Of a stretch of 64,000 bases of DNA, positions 17,538 to 26,709 are shown one piece after another. Position numbers and translations under genes: made by a program. The first letter of the stretch is position 1; each line of letters opens with the position of its first letter. Under the pieces are notes generated by a model that worked only from the letters and a program-made list of their open reading frames with translations, was not told the origin of the DNA and made no database searches. This DNA is from Balneola vulgaris DSM 17893 (GTDB lineage: Bacteria; Bacteroidota; Rhodothermia; Balneolales; Balneolaceae): contig NZ_AQXH01000001.1 in NCBI RefSeq assembly GCF_000375465.1, forward strand, positions 310,130 to 374,129, read 5' to 3'.

Positions 17538-18473
17538 CTAGTTTCGAGTTTGTTGATACAACCTCCAGAGTATGGATCCTGTTTGGGTTATCAGCCGTGA
17601 TATTAATTCATATTCTTTTGTAGTGAATAGCTTAGATCGTTTAATGGTAATCATTGCAAACAATGCCGAATCTTCTGGTACTGATAGATTATTCATCAAC
17701 ATTGCTTTTTCGTTCACAGAAAATAGAGGAACTCCAATTTCAGCTGGCATCTCATTCGCAACTGAAAAGTCTATAAATGACCCTAATTCTTCATTATATA
17801 TATGATTCGATAAGAAAGGCTCTTTGGTATTTGATAGGTGTAAAAATGATTGGGTATTCGAGAAATTGGAAATCGCCTCTTCTGAAGGTAGGTTATCTCC
17901 CTTCATTGCAATATTGATGGGTTCTTCACCTTCTAAGACCCATAAACTCATTAAATCAGCATCCACCATTTCATAGAGGTAATCACATAATACTGAAGCA
18001 GTATCATCAAAAGACCCTTTAATGGCCGACTCCATAAGCTTCATCACTAGCTTATTTTTATTCTGCTCTATATCATTTTCTAATCCAGAAATCTGGATAT
18101 CCGTTACAATTTTCATGCGGACCAGGTTTAAAATACCCTCCCGATCAAAATTAAAGCGCTCCTTTTTAATGAAGTCTGCAGCCCCTAAATCCATCGCTTT
18201 TTGTTCCTTTTCGATGGTGGGTAAATTTGTCATAATAAGAACTGGTATTTTGCTCTTATTCTCATCATCCCTAATCGACTCCAACAGCTCTAGCCCACTT
18301 ATTCCGGGCATATGGATGTCTGACAAAATTAGGTTTACAGCAGACTCAGAAAGTATATTTATTGCTTCTTGAGAGTTTCTAGCATGTAACAGGCTGAACT
18401 CTTTACCCAGTAAGCTTTTAGCCATTATATGAATTGGCTCATCATCATCGATGACTAAGATTGTATAAGTCAT
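17538..18473 (-). CDS. Response regulator with C-terminal GAF-like domain
   Basis: 311 residues. Residues 1-125 are a receiver domain: acidic pocket D9-D11 (VIDDDEP), phospho-acceptor D52 (LILSDIHMPG), Thr82 region (VLIMTN) and K104 (FIKKERF). A short helical linker leads to a GAF-like domain (about 150-305; DDTASVLCDYLYEMVDADLMSLWVLE, AEIGVPLF). There is no DNA-binding, kinase or cyclase domain. It is the second gene of the Pel-like operon, 19 nt after the receiver/kinase gene and 1 nt before the glycosyltransferase. A role in post-translational control of polymer synthesis through protein contact is plausible; the GAF ligand is unknown. Confidence 0.87.
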   Translation of the reverse strand: MTYTILVIDDDEPIHIMAKSLLGKEFSLLHARNSQEAINILSESAVNLILSDIHMPGISGLELLESIRDDENKSKIPVLIMTNLPTIEKEQKAMDLGAADFIKKERFNFDREGILNLVRMKIVTDIQISGLENDIEQNKNKLVMKLMESAIKGSFDDTASVLCDYLYEMVDADLMSLWVLEGEEPINIAMKGDNLPSEEAISNFSNTQSFLHLSNTKEPFLSNHIYNEELGSFIDFSVANEMPAEIGVPLFSVNEKAMLMNNLSVPEDSALFAMITIKRSKLFTTKEYELISRLITQTGSILWRLYQQTRN

Positions 18474-18492
18474 ATTAAATTTTTTCCCTTAT

Positions 18493-19647
18493 TTATCTAT
18501 TTAACCCAACGGGAATTTCTACAAAGAAAGTAGTGCCAACTTCTGTGACAGTATTAATCCACATATTCCCGTTATGTGCTTTCAATATATCCTTTAGTTG
18601 ATTGAAATTAATATCTAGTTCTAAATTTTCTATTTCACCATCATCTAATGGTAATTCTTTATTCAAAAAATAGTTTGGTATGTGTTTAACTGGAAGTCCT
18701 ACTCCAGTATCAGCAATTTTGACAATAAATTTATCGTGCGAGTCTTGCTCAATAATTATACTAATTGAATCTTCTGAACGTGTAAACTTTAACGACAATT
18801 GAACTAGCTGTTGTAAACACCACATAAACTGCTGTGGATTTACATAAGCATGAATATCTTTTTTGTTCGAATAAAACGATAGGCGGATTTTTTTAAGCGT
18901 AGCTTTAGGAGTGAATTCAGTTATCACACTTTCTATTAGGTGAACAATATCAACCTTTTCGATTTTTGAAGATTTAGCCTTTTGAGCTAGTACTTCTTTG
19001 TCTAAGACATCTTTTACAATTTGGTGCAATTTCTCACTACTCTCGATGATTAAGCTCAGCATATTATTTTTGTCATCTTCAGACATGGAGGGATCAGACT
19101 TCAGAATTTGGACCAATCCTAAGATGCCAGAAAGAGGATTTTTTATATCATGACTTAACATGCGCATGAGCTCATCCTTTTTCTTGTTGGCCATGCTTAG
19201 TTCAAGTTCTCGATCTTTTAAAATTCGAATCTGCTCTTTCCTTTCCTTTTGAAGTACTCGCAACATTAGATGAGTTCTTACACGTGCTATTAACTCTTCT
19301 TTATCGAAAGGTTTAGTAACAAAGTCTACAGCACCAGCTTCAAATGCCCTTACTTTATCTAAAGATTCTTTGAGACTGCTTAAAAAAATGATGGGAGTTT
19401 CTTTGAAGATACTTTTTTGAACTCGTGTTCCCACTTCATAGCCCGACATACCAGGCATCATAATGTCGAGTAGTATTAAATCAGGCTCGTATTTCTTTAA
19501 CTTCTTAAGAGCCTCCTCTCCACTTTCACAATTTTCGACTTTAAACCCTTCTGATTCTAAAACATGACTGATGATCAATCTATTTTGAGCAGAGTCGTCT
19601 ACTACGAGAATAAGGAACTCAACAGGATTGACATATTTTTCTGCCAT
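18493..19647 (-). CDS. Receiver-histidine kinase protein with degenerate N-box
   Basis: 384 residues. N-terminal receiver (about 12-130): VVDDSAQN, phospho-acceptor D61 (LILLDIMMPG), K112 (VTKPFD). A coiled linker precedes a HisKA dimerisation domain with H166 (MLSHDIKNPLSG) and an ATPase-like domain with VKIADTGVGLP (G1 box) near the end. The N-box reads QQLVQLSLKFT at 279-289, so the usual Asn residues that hold Mg-ATP are Gln280 and Leu284. It therefore may not bind ATP normally. First gene of the Pel-like operon; divergent from the gene at 19774, leaving 126 nt for both promoters. Confidence 0.88.
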   Translation of the reverse strand: MAEKYVNPVEFLILVVDDSAQNRLIISHVLESEGFKVENCESGEEALKKLKKYEPDLILLDIMMPGMSGYEVGTRVQKSIFKETPIIFLSSLKESLDKVRAFEAGAVDFVTKPFDKEELIARVRTHLMLRVLQKERKEQIRILKDRELELSMANKKKDELMRMLSHDIKNPLSGILGLVQILKSDPSMSEDDKNNMLSLIIESSEKLHQIVKDVLDKEVLAQKAKSSKIEKVDIVHLIESVITEFTPKATLKKIRLSFYSNKKDIHAYVNPQQFMWCLQQLVQLSLKFTRSEDSISIIIEQDSHDKFIVKIADTGVGLPVKHIPNYFLNKELPLDDGEIENLELDINFNQLKDILKAHNGNMWINTVTEVGTTFFVEIPVGLNR

Positions 19648-19773
19648 GTATTCTAATTTAGATTAAGAAATAATATATTATTTTAATGTTCGTAAAAACA
19701 ATGTGAAACTATCACTAGTTTGAAGCGTCTTTGAGGAGTTAAGCATAATAAGATTTCACCTAAATCAACACTT

Positions 19774-20274
19774 ATGATTAAGAAATTTTCTACATACTGC
19801 GTGTTATTATCTGTGATATCACTTTCATCATTGACAACCACAGCCATGAATACGGACCCGGTGGATGATGAGAAGAAGAAAAATACATTGATGGAAATAC
19901 ACGACCGTTACCATCAAGTAAAATTATGCCTTACCTCCACCTCAGTATATATGCAATTCGACACTTCTGTACGCGACCTGATTAATCAAGAGTTAGAGCA
20001 TAAACATCAAAAAGATGCCCAACATTTTATTGATTCAGAAGGTCAATTTTTACTTGGAAATATTACCTATTTAGAATCCGATAAAATTGAATATCAAACG
20101 GATGAAATTCGAGATGTAGTCTTTGAAAATGGGAAATTGAAGTTCACCTACGACTCGGACAAAGAGTTCAAATTTGAAGACATAATTGGTACTGACGGTA
20201 AGCCTGCCTTAGAAAACTTCTACTTAGAAGATCTTGAACTGTTCTACCTTACTTACAAAAAATACAACCCTTAA
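19774..20274 (+). CDS. Hypothetical exported protein
   Basis: 166 residues with a signal peptide (FSTYCVLLSVISLSSLTTTAM). The mature part is charged and rich in Asp/Glu/Lys, with two parts: a helical segment (MEIHDRYHQVKLCLTSTSVYMQFDTSVRDLINQELEHK-like, 55-100) and a strand-rich segment of repeated acidic turns (YLESDKIEYQTDEIRDVVFENGKLKFTYDSDKEFKFEDI). No family recognised. It is divergent from the Pel-like operon head and stands alone before the next gene. Confidence 0.7.
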   Translation: MIKKFSTYCVLLSVISLSSLTTTAMNTDPVDDEKKKNTLMEIHDRYHQVKLCLTSTSVYMQFDTSVRDLINQELEHKHQKDAQHFIDSEGQFLLGNITYLESDKIEYQTDEIRDVVFENGKLKFTYDSDKEFKFEDIIGTDGKPALENFYLEDLELFYLTYKKYNP

Positions 20275-20363
20275 CACTTAACTAGTGTTTTACAAATCGT
20301 TGCAATAAATCTGTAACACTAACCATTTTTGGATACTCTTTTGAGAAATCAAAAGGACATAAA

Positions 20364-20954
20364 ATGGTCAAGTATTTTCTACTCTGTTTACTAATTGCCT
20401 TAGGTGTAATGGCATGGTCTGAAGTGCCCGTTGATCGCGGTCCGGGAATAACAGCCAACAAAACACCCGAACTAATTCTTCAAAGAGATCTTGAGGATAT
20501 CAGTTACTCTAATATTACGTTAAAACCACTCGGTGAAATATCTGCAGAAGTACGTGTGCTAGACAAAAAGCGCTATTTCTTCGATGGAATGAAAAATTTT
20601 TCCAAATACGATGTATTAGTAGGCTGGTCAGAACTATCTGATCAACGAAATTTAGATTACCTACATTTCAAAATTAAAGATCGATCCTTTAAATATAATA
20701 AAGCGCGCTTACCCCTTGAACCATCTGTAATTGATGAACAAACAGCATTGTGGCATATGATTGCTTCAACAGATGAAATTAAACGAGGCTTAGCAAGCTT
20801 AAGAAATGGACATATCATTACCATCAAAGGTCATATTGTAGATGTGGTAGACGTTAATGGGTTTACTTGGCAAACTTCTAAACAACTAGTAGGAAGAGAT
20901 AAAGAGCGCCCTATAAATGAAATCATTCTAGTAACAAGCCTTACCAAAAAGTAA
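20364..20954 (+). CDS. Hypothetical membrane-anchored protein
   Basis: 196 residues with an N-terminal hydrophobic segment (FLLCLLIALGVMAW). The soluble part includes YFFDGMKNFSKYDVLVGWSELSD and a C-terminal ITIKGHIVDVVDVNGFTWQTS followed by RPINEIILVTSL. Similar uncharacterised proteins with FDGMKNFSKYDVLVGW and LWHMI-type segments occur in other Gram-negative bacteria, as I recall, but no function is known to me. A good AAGGA site lies 6 nt before the ATG. Part of a run of same-strand genes but 89 nt from its upstream neighbour. Confidence 0.75.
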   Translation: MVKYFLLCLLIALGVMAWSEVPVDRGPGITANKTPELILQRDLEDISYSNITLKPLGEISAEVRVLDKKRYFFDGMKNFSKYDVLVGWSELSDQRNLDYLHFKIKDRSFKYNKARLPLEPSVIDEQTALWHMIASTDEIKRGLASLRNGHIITIKGHIVDVVDVNGFTWQTSKQLVGRDKERPINEIILVTSLTKK

Positions 20955-21010
20955 ATAATTTTAACTGTTGATTTAGAAGCTAATCAACTACCTTTTCATT
21001 AAAAAATACG

Positions 21011-21331
21011 ATGAATTGGTTAAAGGAAATTATTGTAGACATCCTATTCTTAGGATTAATCATTCTTTCATTATTTATTGAATCGGACGTCCTTTTCTGG
21101 GTTTTATGGGGATACACCGGCATTCTTTTATTAGGTAAAATATTGGCTTTATTTATGCCAATGCTTCAAAAACAGGCTGCTAAAACCACTACCCCAAATT
21201 GGGTATATCATCTTATCTACTTTTTGTCTGTTTTAATTCTAAGTGTGGCTCAAGAGTATTATTTGGCCGGAACATGGTTAGTAATATGGATTATTTCATC
21301 AATATTAGCCCAGAAGAATAAGGCAAAATGA
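21011..21331 (+). CDS. Small polytopic membrane protein
   Basis: 106 residues, four predicted membrane helices (IIVDILFLGLIILSLFI; VLFWVLWGYTGILLLGKILALF; VYHLIYFLSVLILSVA; GTWLVIWIISSILAQ). No family recognised. The stop overlaps the ATG of the PagL-like gene by 4 nt (21328-21331), so the two are likely co-translated. Confidence 0.7.
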   Translation: MNWLKEIIVDILFLGLIILSLFIESDVLFWVLWGYTGILLLGKILALFMPMLQKQAAKTTTPNWVYHLIYFLSVLILSVAQEYYLAGTWLVIWIISSILAQKNKAK

Positions 21332-21948
21332 TCGACATGCGTGTATTCTTGCTCTGTTCGTTGGCTTTAATGATTTGTACTACTAATACCGTTTTAGGAC
21401 AAGATAAAATTGAATCAGATCACGACAACTTTGAAGAACTTCAGTTTAGATTATGGACTGGATACTCGTTCAACTCCGTTTATTTACTTGGAAAAACGAA
21501 AAACACCATATCTAAAATCATAGGTATAGGTTTCAAACGACATATTCGGAATTATGAATCTGGTGCTAAACTATACTACACCGCTGATGTAATACCGTTT
21601 GTTGAATATGAATATCCCAAAAGAGATGATGGGGATAATTTTCATTTTGCAAAAGGCTTTGGCATATCCCCGATTGGGTTTCAATTAATGAATTCTATCA
21701 CGCCACAAGTTTCATACTCAATGAGTATTTCGGGTTCATTTATTATCATGGACAACACTTTCCCAACCGACAAAGGGCGTAAATTAAATTTCACATTTGA
21801 TCCCTCCTTTGCATTAAATACTAAGTTAAATTCTAATCTAAGCCTTAACTTAGGGTACAAATTTCATCATATATCAAATGCTCAAACTGGAAAAGAAAAT
21901 CCAGGGATCGACTCTAATTTTCTATTTCTCAGTTTAATTTTTAAATAA
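21328..21948 (+). CDS. PagL-like lipid A 3-O-deacylase (acyloxyacyl hydrolase family)
   Basis: 206 residues with a signal peptide (ending VLGQ). The rest forms an eight-strand outer-membrane barrel. The family signature is at the C-terminus: [21 protein letters not shown], giving the His-x-Ser pair H181/S183 and an acidic partner downstream (D195 is the expected distance; E190 is also near). PagL removes an acyl chain from lipid A and so remodels the outer leaflet. The start overlaps a four-helix membrane protein by 4 nt. The barrel end FLFLSLIFK has the C-terminal aromatic usual for BAM substrates, with one trailing Lys. Confidence 0.82.
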   Translation: MIDMRVFLLCSLALMICTTNTVLGQDKIESDHDNFEELQFRLWTGYSFNSVYLLGKTKNTISKIIGIGFKRHIRNYESGAKLYYTADVIPFVEYEYPKRDDGDNFHFAKGFGISPIGFQLMNSITPQVSYSMSISGSFIIMDNTFPTDKGRKLNFTFDPSFALNTKLNSNLSLNLGYKFHHISNAQTGKENPGIDSNFLFLSLIFK

Positions 21949-21956
21949 TTCAAGAT

Positions 21957-22469
21957 ATGAAAGCAACTATATCGACTTCTAAAGGCGACATAAACCTAGA
22001 ATTTTTTAACGAGAAGACTCCTAAAACCGTAGCTAATTTTGTGAATTTAGCACAAAGAGGATACTACGATAATTTAAAATTCCATCGTGTAATTGATAAC
22101 TTCATGGTTCAAGGTGGTTGTCCAAATGGTGATGGTCGTGGTGGCCCTGGATACTCTTTCGAAGATGAATTTGATGCTACTTTAAAGCATGATGTACCAG
22201 GGGTTCTATCTATGGCGAACGCCGGACCTTCAACCAATGGTAGTCAATTTTTTATCACTCATGTTGCTACTCCATGGTTAGATGGTAAGCATTCTGTATT
22301 TGGTAAAGTGATATCAGAATCAGACCAAGCTGTAGTAAACTCCATTGCTCAAGGTGATACAATTAATAGCATTACCATTGATGGAGATACGGATGCCTTA
22401 TTAAATTCAGTAGATGAAGTATCTATGTGGAATGAAGTATTAGATGATAACTTCTCCAACTTAAAGTAA
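21957..22469 (+). CDS. Cyclophilin-type peptidyl-prolyl isomerase
   Basis: 170 residues, no signal peptide, so probably cytoplasmic like PpiB. Diagnostic segments are [32 protein letters not shown] (FHR and QGG motifs), [20 protein letters not shown] (the active-site MAN/NSQFFI block) and [11 protein letters not shown]. It accelerates cis-trans isomerisation of prolyl bonds during folding. Followed 9 nt after its stop by a strong terminator, so it ends a transcript. Confidence 0.94.
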   Translation: MKATISTSKGDINLEFFNEKTPKTVANFVNLAQRGYYDNLKFHRVIDNFMVQGGCPNGDGRGGPGYSFEDEFDATLKHDVPGVLSMANAGPSTNGSQFFITHVATPWLDGKHSVFGKVISESDQAVVNSIAQGDTINSITIDGDTDALLNSVDEVSMWNEVLDDNFSNLK

Positions 22470-22477
22470 TTTCTAAG

Positions 22478-22503
22478 GCCCAAAGGTAACTTTGGGCTTT
22501 TTT
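22478..22503 (+). terminator. Rho-independent terminator after the cyclophilin gene
   Basis: GCCCAAAG (22478-22485), loop GTAA, CTTTGGGC (22490-22497), then six T. Confidence 0.9.
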
Positions 22504-22555
22504 AGAAACTTTCTCTATTAGCTTGCGTAATTGTGCCCAAATTAATCTTAAGGGT

Positions 22556-24016
22556 ATGAAAAAAACAATATACAGCACCGTTCTATTAGCTTTTTTACTA
22601 GTATCATCCAATCAACTAGTAGCTCAATCTTACAACTCAGATCTTGAGTATAGAAAATGGCGAATAACCCTCTTCCCCCCTCTAAGTACTAATGGTGTAG
22701 CTGCTAAAAATTACACCGCTAAATATTCTATCAACATAATTGGAGGTTACCACGGTGGGTTAAATGGCTTAGAAATAGGTACACTCTTTAATTACAACAA
22801 GCACTATGCGTCAGGCTTTCAGATTGTAGGAGGAGTTAACGCTACAGGTGGTCCTATGGAAGGTGTAAATATAGCTGGTTTGCTAAACCAAGCCTCTTCC
22901 AATATTTCTGGTATTCAAATTGCTGGTTTAGCCAATATCAGTGGTTCCGGCATAGAAGGTATTCAAGTAGCAGGTGGTGTAAATGCATCTAATGCTGACA
23001 TTTCTGGGCTTCAAGCTGCTGGTATAGGAAATATAAGTGGTGATGATATTGAAGGCTTACAAGGAGCTAGTGCATTTAACATTTCTAGAGGTAATTTATC
23101 AGGCGCTCAAGGTACCCTAGGGGCTAATATCGCATTGGGTGATGTTGAAGGACTTCAAATATCTGGTGTGCTAAACTTTGCTCAAGATGATATATCGGGT
23201 CTCCAAATAACTGGTGGTGGAAATATTGGAATGGAAGACCTAGAAGGCCTAATGATCTCCTCCCTATTCAACGTCGCTAAAGAAGATGCTAGTGGCTTAC
23301 TTATCACAGGTGGATTAAACTACTCAAAATTTCAAGAAGGCCTAATGATTGGGGGAGCTAATGTTACTGGTGAGTTGAATGGATTACAAATAGCTGGATT
23401 ATTGAATTATGCCCATACAGCTGAAGGTGTACAATTTGGGTTAATAAACATTGCCAAAGAATTTGAAGGTGTTCCTGTAGGTCTAATCAGTTTGTATGGA
23501 AATGGTAGAAAGAACTTTGACGTGCGATATAGCGATGGTGGTTTTACTGATATCGGTATCAATTTGGGAACTTATAGAGTTTATAACATGGCCATATTAG
23601 GCTATAACACTTCACTAGATAGAAATGTATATCGCTTAGGACTAGCCGTAGGTCTTGAGAAGCACATCAACGATTCATTTGAAAAAATTGATGACAATAG
23701 TTTATTCGTGAATCAGGAATTTAGCGTAGTTCATCACTTTGAAGAAAAATGGACTAAAAAAACGAACCTCATCTATGCTTATAAATTTCTAGTTGGAAAA
23801 CGATTCAACTCAGGAATGTCTCTTTACGCAGGCCCATCTTTTAATGCTCAGATAACGCGCGTAAACGAAGCTAATGATTATACTTGGTATAGTTTATGGA
23901 GTCCAGATGCTAAAGGGCGTCAGTACCGCTTTTGGGTAGGTTTTACAGGTGGAATTCGACTGTTCAAACAAAAAGAATTACCACGATTTGATGACGACTT
24001 TGATTTTGATTGGTAA
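22556..24016 (+). CDS. Surface protein with LA_2272-type glycine-rich repeats
   Basis: 486 residues from ATG 22556 (an in-frame start 33 nt upstream exists but the signal peptide MKKTIYSTVLLAFLLVSSNQLVAQ begins here). Residues about 55-330 consist of some thirteen imperfect repeats of about 20 residues built around [G-x-x-x-A-G-L-x-N-x-(A/S)-x-x-(D/N)-(I/L)-x-G-(L/I)-Q] (for example GIQIAGLANISGSGIEG), so the chain probably winds as a regular beta-solenoid. The last 150 residues look like a barrel (GLEKHINDSF, FWVGFTGGIRLF). Similar repeat proteins from Leptospira and Bacteroidota are outer-membrane or surface proteins of unknown role. No catalytic motif seen. Confidence 0.8.
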   Translation: MKKTIYSTVLLAFLLVSSNQLVAQSYNSDLEYRKWRITLFPPLSTNGVAAKNYTAKYSINIIGGYHGGLNGLEIGTLFNYNKHYASGFQIVGGVNATGGPMEGVNIAGLLNQASSNISGIQIAGLANISGSGIEGIQVAGGVNASNADISGLQAAGIGNISGDDIEGLQGASAFNISRGNLSGAQGTLGANIALGDVEGLQISGVLNFAQDDISGLQITGGGNIGMEDLEGLMISSLFNVAKEDASGLLITGGLNYSKFQEGLMIGGANVTGELNGLQIAGLLNYAHTAEGVQFGLINIAKEFEGVPVGLISLYGNGRKNFDVRYSDGGFTDIGINLGTYRVYNMAILGYNTSLDRNVYRLGLAVGLEKHINDSFEKIDDNSLFVNQEFSVVHHFEEKWTKKTNLIYAYKFLVGKRFNSGMSLYAGPSFNAQITRVNEANDYTWYSLWSPDAKGRQYRFWVGFTGGIRLFKQKELPRFDDDFDFDW

Positions 24017-24080
24017 AGAGTAAACTGTTTCTGAATTTATTACGTTATATAAGGCGACTGTATAACAAAATATTCTATTT

Positions 24081-24620
24081 ATGAAATTGGCCATCTTTCT
24101 TGGTTCCCTACTTGCTTTAGTTACTATTCTTGCATTTTCAAGTGTAAATAATAGTTCCGTCAAAAATCATTTAGACGATCATAGCATACATCAACAACCT
24201 GACCCAGTGAAAAAATTTCCTTATCAAAAAACTGAAAAGGAATGGAAGGAAATTCTAACCTCAAAAGAATTTAGAATTCTGAGAAAAAAAGGCACCGAAG
24301 TTCCTTTCTTCAATGAGTACAATGATCTAAAAGATGAGGGTTTATATGTTTGTGCTGGTTGTGGGCAAAAACTTTATAGTTCAGACCATAAATATGAAAG
24401 TGGATCGGGGTGGCCTAGTTTTTGGAAACCTATATCTGACTCACTTGTAGTTGAACTTGAAGATAACAGCTACTTTATGACAAGAACAGAAATTGTATGT
24501 TCAAACTGTGGTGGGCATCTAGGCCATGTATTTGATGATGGACCTGAACCCACTGGTTTAAGATACTGTATGAACTCAGCGGCAATGAATTTTATCCCAA
24601 AAGAGGATATCAATAAATAG
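24081..24620 (+). CDS. msrB: Peptide methionine (R)-sulfoxide reductase MsrB, membrane-anchored
   Basis: 179 residues. An N-terminal signal/anchor (LAIFLGSLLALVTILAFSS) is followed by the MsrB domain from about residue 48. Zinc cysteines C91/C94 (CAGCG) and C140/C143 (CSNCG) and the catalytic Cys163 in RYCMNSAAM are all present; GSGWPSF and GGHLGHVFDDGP are the family blocks. It reduces methionine-R-sulfoxide in proteins; the anchor places it in the periplasm, which needs an external electron source. No MsrA or thioredoxin partner lies next to it. Confidence 0.92.
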   Translation: MKLAIFLGSLLALVTILAFSSVNNSSVKNHLDDHSIHQQPDPVKKFPYQKTEKEWKEILTSKEFRILRKKGTEVPFFNEYNDLKDEGLYVCAGCGQKLYSSDHKYESGSGWPSFWKPISDSLVVELEDNSYFMTRTEIVCSNCGGHLGHVFDDGPEPTGLRYCMNSAAMNFIPKEDINK

Positions 24621-24690
24621 AGCCTATTTACCTAAGATTATATAAGTAGGAATTCTATATTCACTTAAGATTTAATTAATTACTACTTAT

Positions 24691-25221
24691 ATGCACGAAG
24701 CGTCAAAGACCTTATTTACAGCACAGTTTAATCCTAAGATAAAGAGCTACTTAATTTGGTATGGATTGTTTATGTGCCTCGTGATGGTGATAACAATCCC
24801 ATTTTTTCCCATCTGGTTAGTTTTGGCTCCAACTTTTGTGAATAAATACTATGAACGACTTCATTGTGAACTAACAACTCGGTCTTTGAAATTCAACAAA
24901 GGATATATCTTCAGAACGGAAAAGACTATTCCATTGGATAAGATTCAAGATTTAACTTTTAAGGAAGGTCCTCTTTTAAAAGCATTTGGATTAAGCATTC
25001 TAAAAATTGAAACAGCTGGTAATTCGGCCGCTGGTGCACCCGACTTAACGTTGATTGGGATTGTTGACGCCACTTCATTTAGAGATAAGGTTTTTGAGCA
25101 GAGAGACATTGTAACCGACAATAAAAAAAGCACAGCTTCATCAAGTGATGATGAAACTATGCTTAAAGTATTAACAGATATACGAGATTCTTTATCTCGC
25201 ATTGAAAAAATGAAAAGCTAA
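24691..25221 (+). CDS. Bacterial PH-domain membrane protein (YdbT/DUF304-like)
   Basis: 176 residues. A membrane hairpin (YLIWYGLFMCLVMVITIPFFPIWLVLAPTFV) precedes a bacterial PH (bPH2) domain: RLHCELTTRSLKFNKGYIFRTEKTIPLDKIQDLTFKEGPLL, then LSILKIETAGN, the 'I-P-L-x-x-I-Q-D' and 'L-x-I-x-T-A-G' landmarks. A charged tail follows. Such proteins have been linked to envelope stress and membrane quality in other bacteria, but no specific function can be given. Convergent and only 0-1 nt from the NSS transporter stop. Confidence 0.85.
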   Translation: MHEASKTLFTAQFNPKIKSYLIWYGLFMCLVMVITIPFFPIWLVLAPTFVNKYYERLHCELTTRSLKFNKGYIFRTEKTIPLDKIQDLTFKEGPLLKAFGLSILKIETAGNSAAGAPDLTLIGIVDATSFRDKVFEQRDIVTDNKKSTASSSDDETMLKVLTDIRDSLSRIEKMKS

Positions 25222-26709
25222 CTATTCAGTTTTTGCTGATTTAGTCAACTTTGAATTAAAGGCTTTCACTAAGAACATAGCAATTGCCCATTGTACAAGT
25301 ACCGTAGCTACAGAAAATGCACTTAATGGATTGTACCAACTATCTGGTGCATATTCTGCAGCACTTAAATACATCCACCACCCTAGCAAAGTAACGACCT
25401 CTACAGGCACAATGTATTTGAGTATAATATCCCACCAAGCACCCAAAGTGGCACTCCGTTCGTTTGTGTTAACCATTTCATTTCTGAATTTGGTTACCCC
25501 ATAGGTTATAACTGCATAGCTAATAAATGCACCTGATACCATCAAGCCAACACCCCATACAAAATCTTGATTTGCAAATACTGTTAAACTCATTGCAGAT
25601 GGAATTCCGAGTGCAAAACCAGTAGCACAAATTATAATCGTAGCCTTTTTTCTTGATGCTCCAGCATCTACAAATACCTTTACAGCTAATTCAATCATAG
25701 AAATTAAAGAACTAAATGCTGCAAAAGTGAGACCTAGGAAGAATAGGATCGAGAAAATACCACCCCCACTCATACTCGCGAATAACTGAGGCATCCATAC
25801 GAATGTTAAACCTGTAGAAGCAGGTCCGGAGGTTTTCATTACATCCAAAATTTCAGCGTTGCTCATTGAGCTACTTAAACTTCCAAATACAGTAGAAAAA
25901 ATGATTACTGCGGCAATTAGAGACACCATATTATTACCTAGTCCTGTTTGGAAGGCACTGATCGTAATATCATCTTGCTTTCTCATGTACGCACCGTAAG
26001 TCAAGATTAAACCCCAAGCAGCACCTGTATCCCAAGCATTTTGAGTTAATGCTTCCAACCATAAGTTCGGGTTGGCAAGAGAACTCCAATCTGGGGTAAA
26101 TAGATATTTAATACCCAAGCCACTGCCTTCTAAGGTAAGTGCTTTTACCAACGACACTAACAACACAAGAAGCAGTGAAGGAATAAGAATTTTATTCACC
26201 TTCTCTATGCTTTTAATGCCTTTAAGAACTATGTATCCACCAATTAGCATTACTACAAAATGCGTAAGGATGGGCATATTTGAGTTTTGGAAGGTATTCC
26301 AAATACCCATTGCTTGATCGTAGTTTTGTGGTAATTCACTGAATAAAGACTGTGATAAATAGTATAAACACCATCCAGCAACTACACTGTAGTAAAACAT
26401 AATGGCGGTAGCAACGAAACCCACGAAACCACCTAGCCATCCTTTTTTCTCACCAATTAGAGCTGAAAATGATTGAACGACCCCTTTTCTACCATTTCTA
26501 CCTAATCCATATTCAGCGATTATCAGTGGAATACTCCATATGAATAAAAATATTATCCATGCAATCAGAAAAGCACCCGCTCCTTCTTCACCACCATTTT
26601 GAGCTGCTATTCTTGGAAATCTCCATATATTTCCTGTTCCAATTGCTATACCTAGTACACTAAGTATCATCCCTAATTTAGAGGAAAAGACCTCTTTATT
26701 TTTTTCCAT
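25222..26709 (-). CDS. Sodium:neurotransmitter symporter family (NSS) transporter
   Basis: 495 residues, about twelve membrane helices. The NSS start pattern is clear: GIAIGTGNIWRFPRIAAQNGGEEGAGAFL, the unwound TM1 that binds Na+ and substrate in LeuT, followed by FIGFVATAIMFYYSVVAGW and TM6-like WDTGAAWGLILTYGAY. Bacterial members carry amino acids into the cell with sodium. The substrate cannot be read from sequence. 177 nt separate the start from the divergent DUF2723 gene; nothing notable apart from AT-rich promoter space was seen there. Confidence 0.92.
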   Translation of the reverse strand: MEKNKEVFSSKLGMILSVLGIAIGTGNIWRFPRIAAQNGGEEGAGAFLIAWIIFLFIWSIPLIIAEYGLGRNGRKGVVQSFSALIGEKKGWLGGFVGFVATAIMFYYSVVAGWCLYYLSQSLFSELPQNYDQAMGIWNTFQNSNMPILTHFVVMLIGGYIVLKGIKSIEKVNKILIPSLLLVLLVSLVKALTLEGSGLGIKYLFTPDWSSLANPNLWLEALTQNAWDTGAAWGLILTYGAYMRKQDDITISAFQTGLGNNMVSLIAAVIIFSTVFGSLSSSMSNAEILDVMKTSGPASTGLTFVWMPQLFASMSGGGIFSILFFLGLTFAAFSSLISMIELAVKVFVDAGASRKKATIIICATGFALGIPSAMSLTVFANQDFVWGVGLMVSGAFISYAVITYGVTKFRNEMVNTNERSATLGAWWDIILKYIVPVEVVTLLGWWMYLSAAEYAPDSWYNPLSAFSVATVLVQWAIAMFLVKAFNSKLTKSAKTE

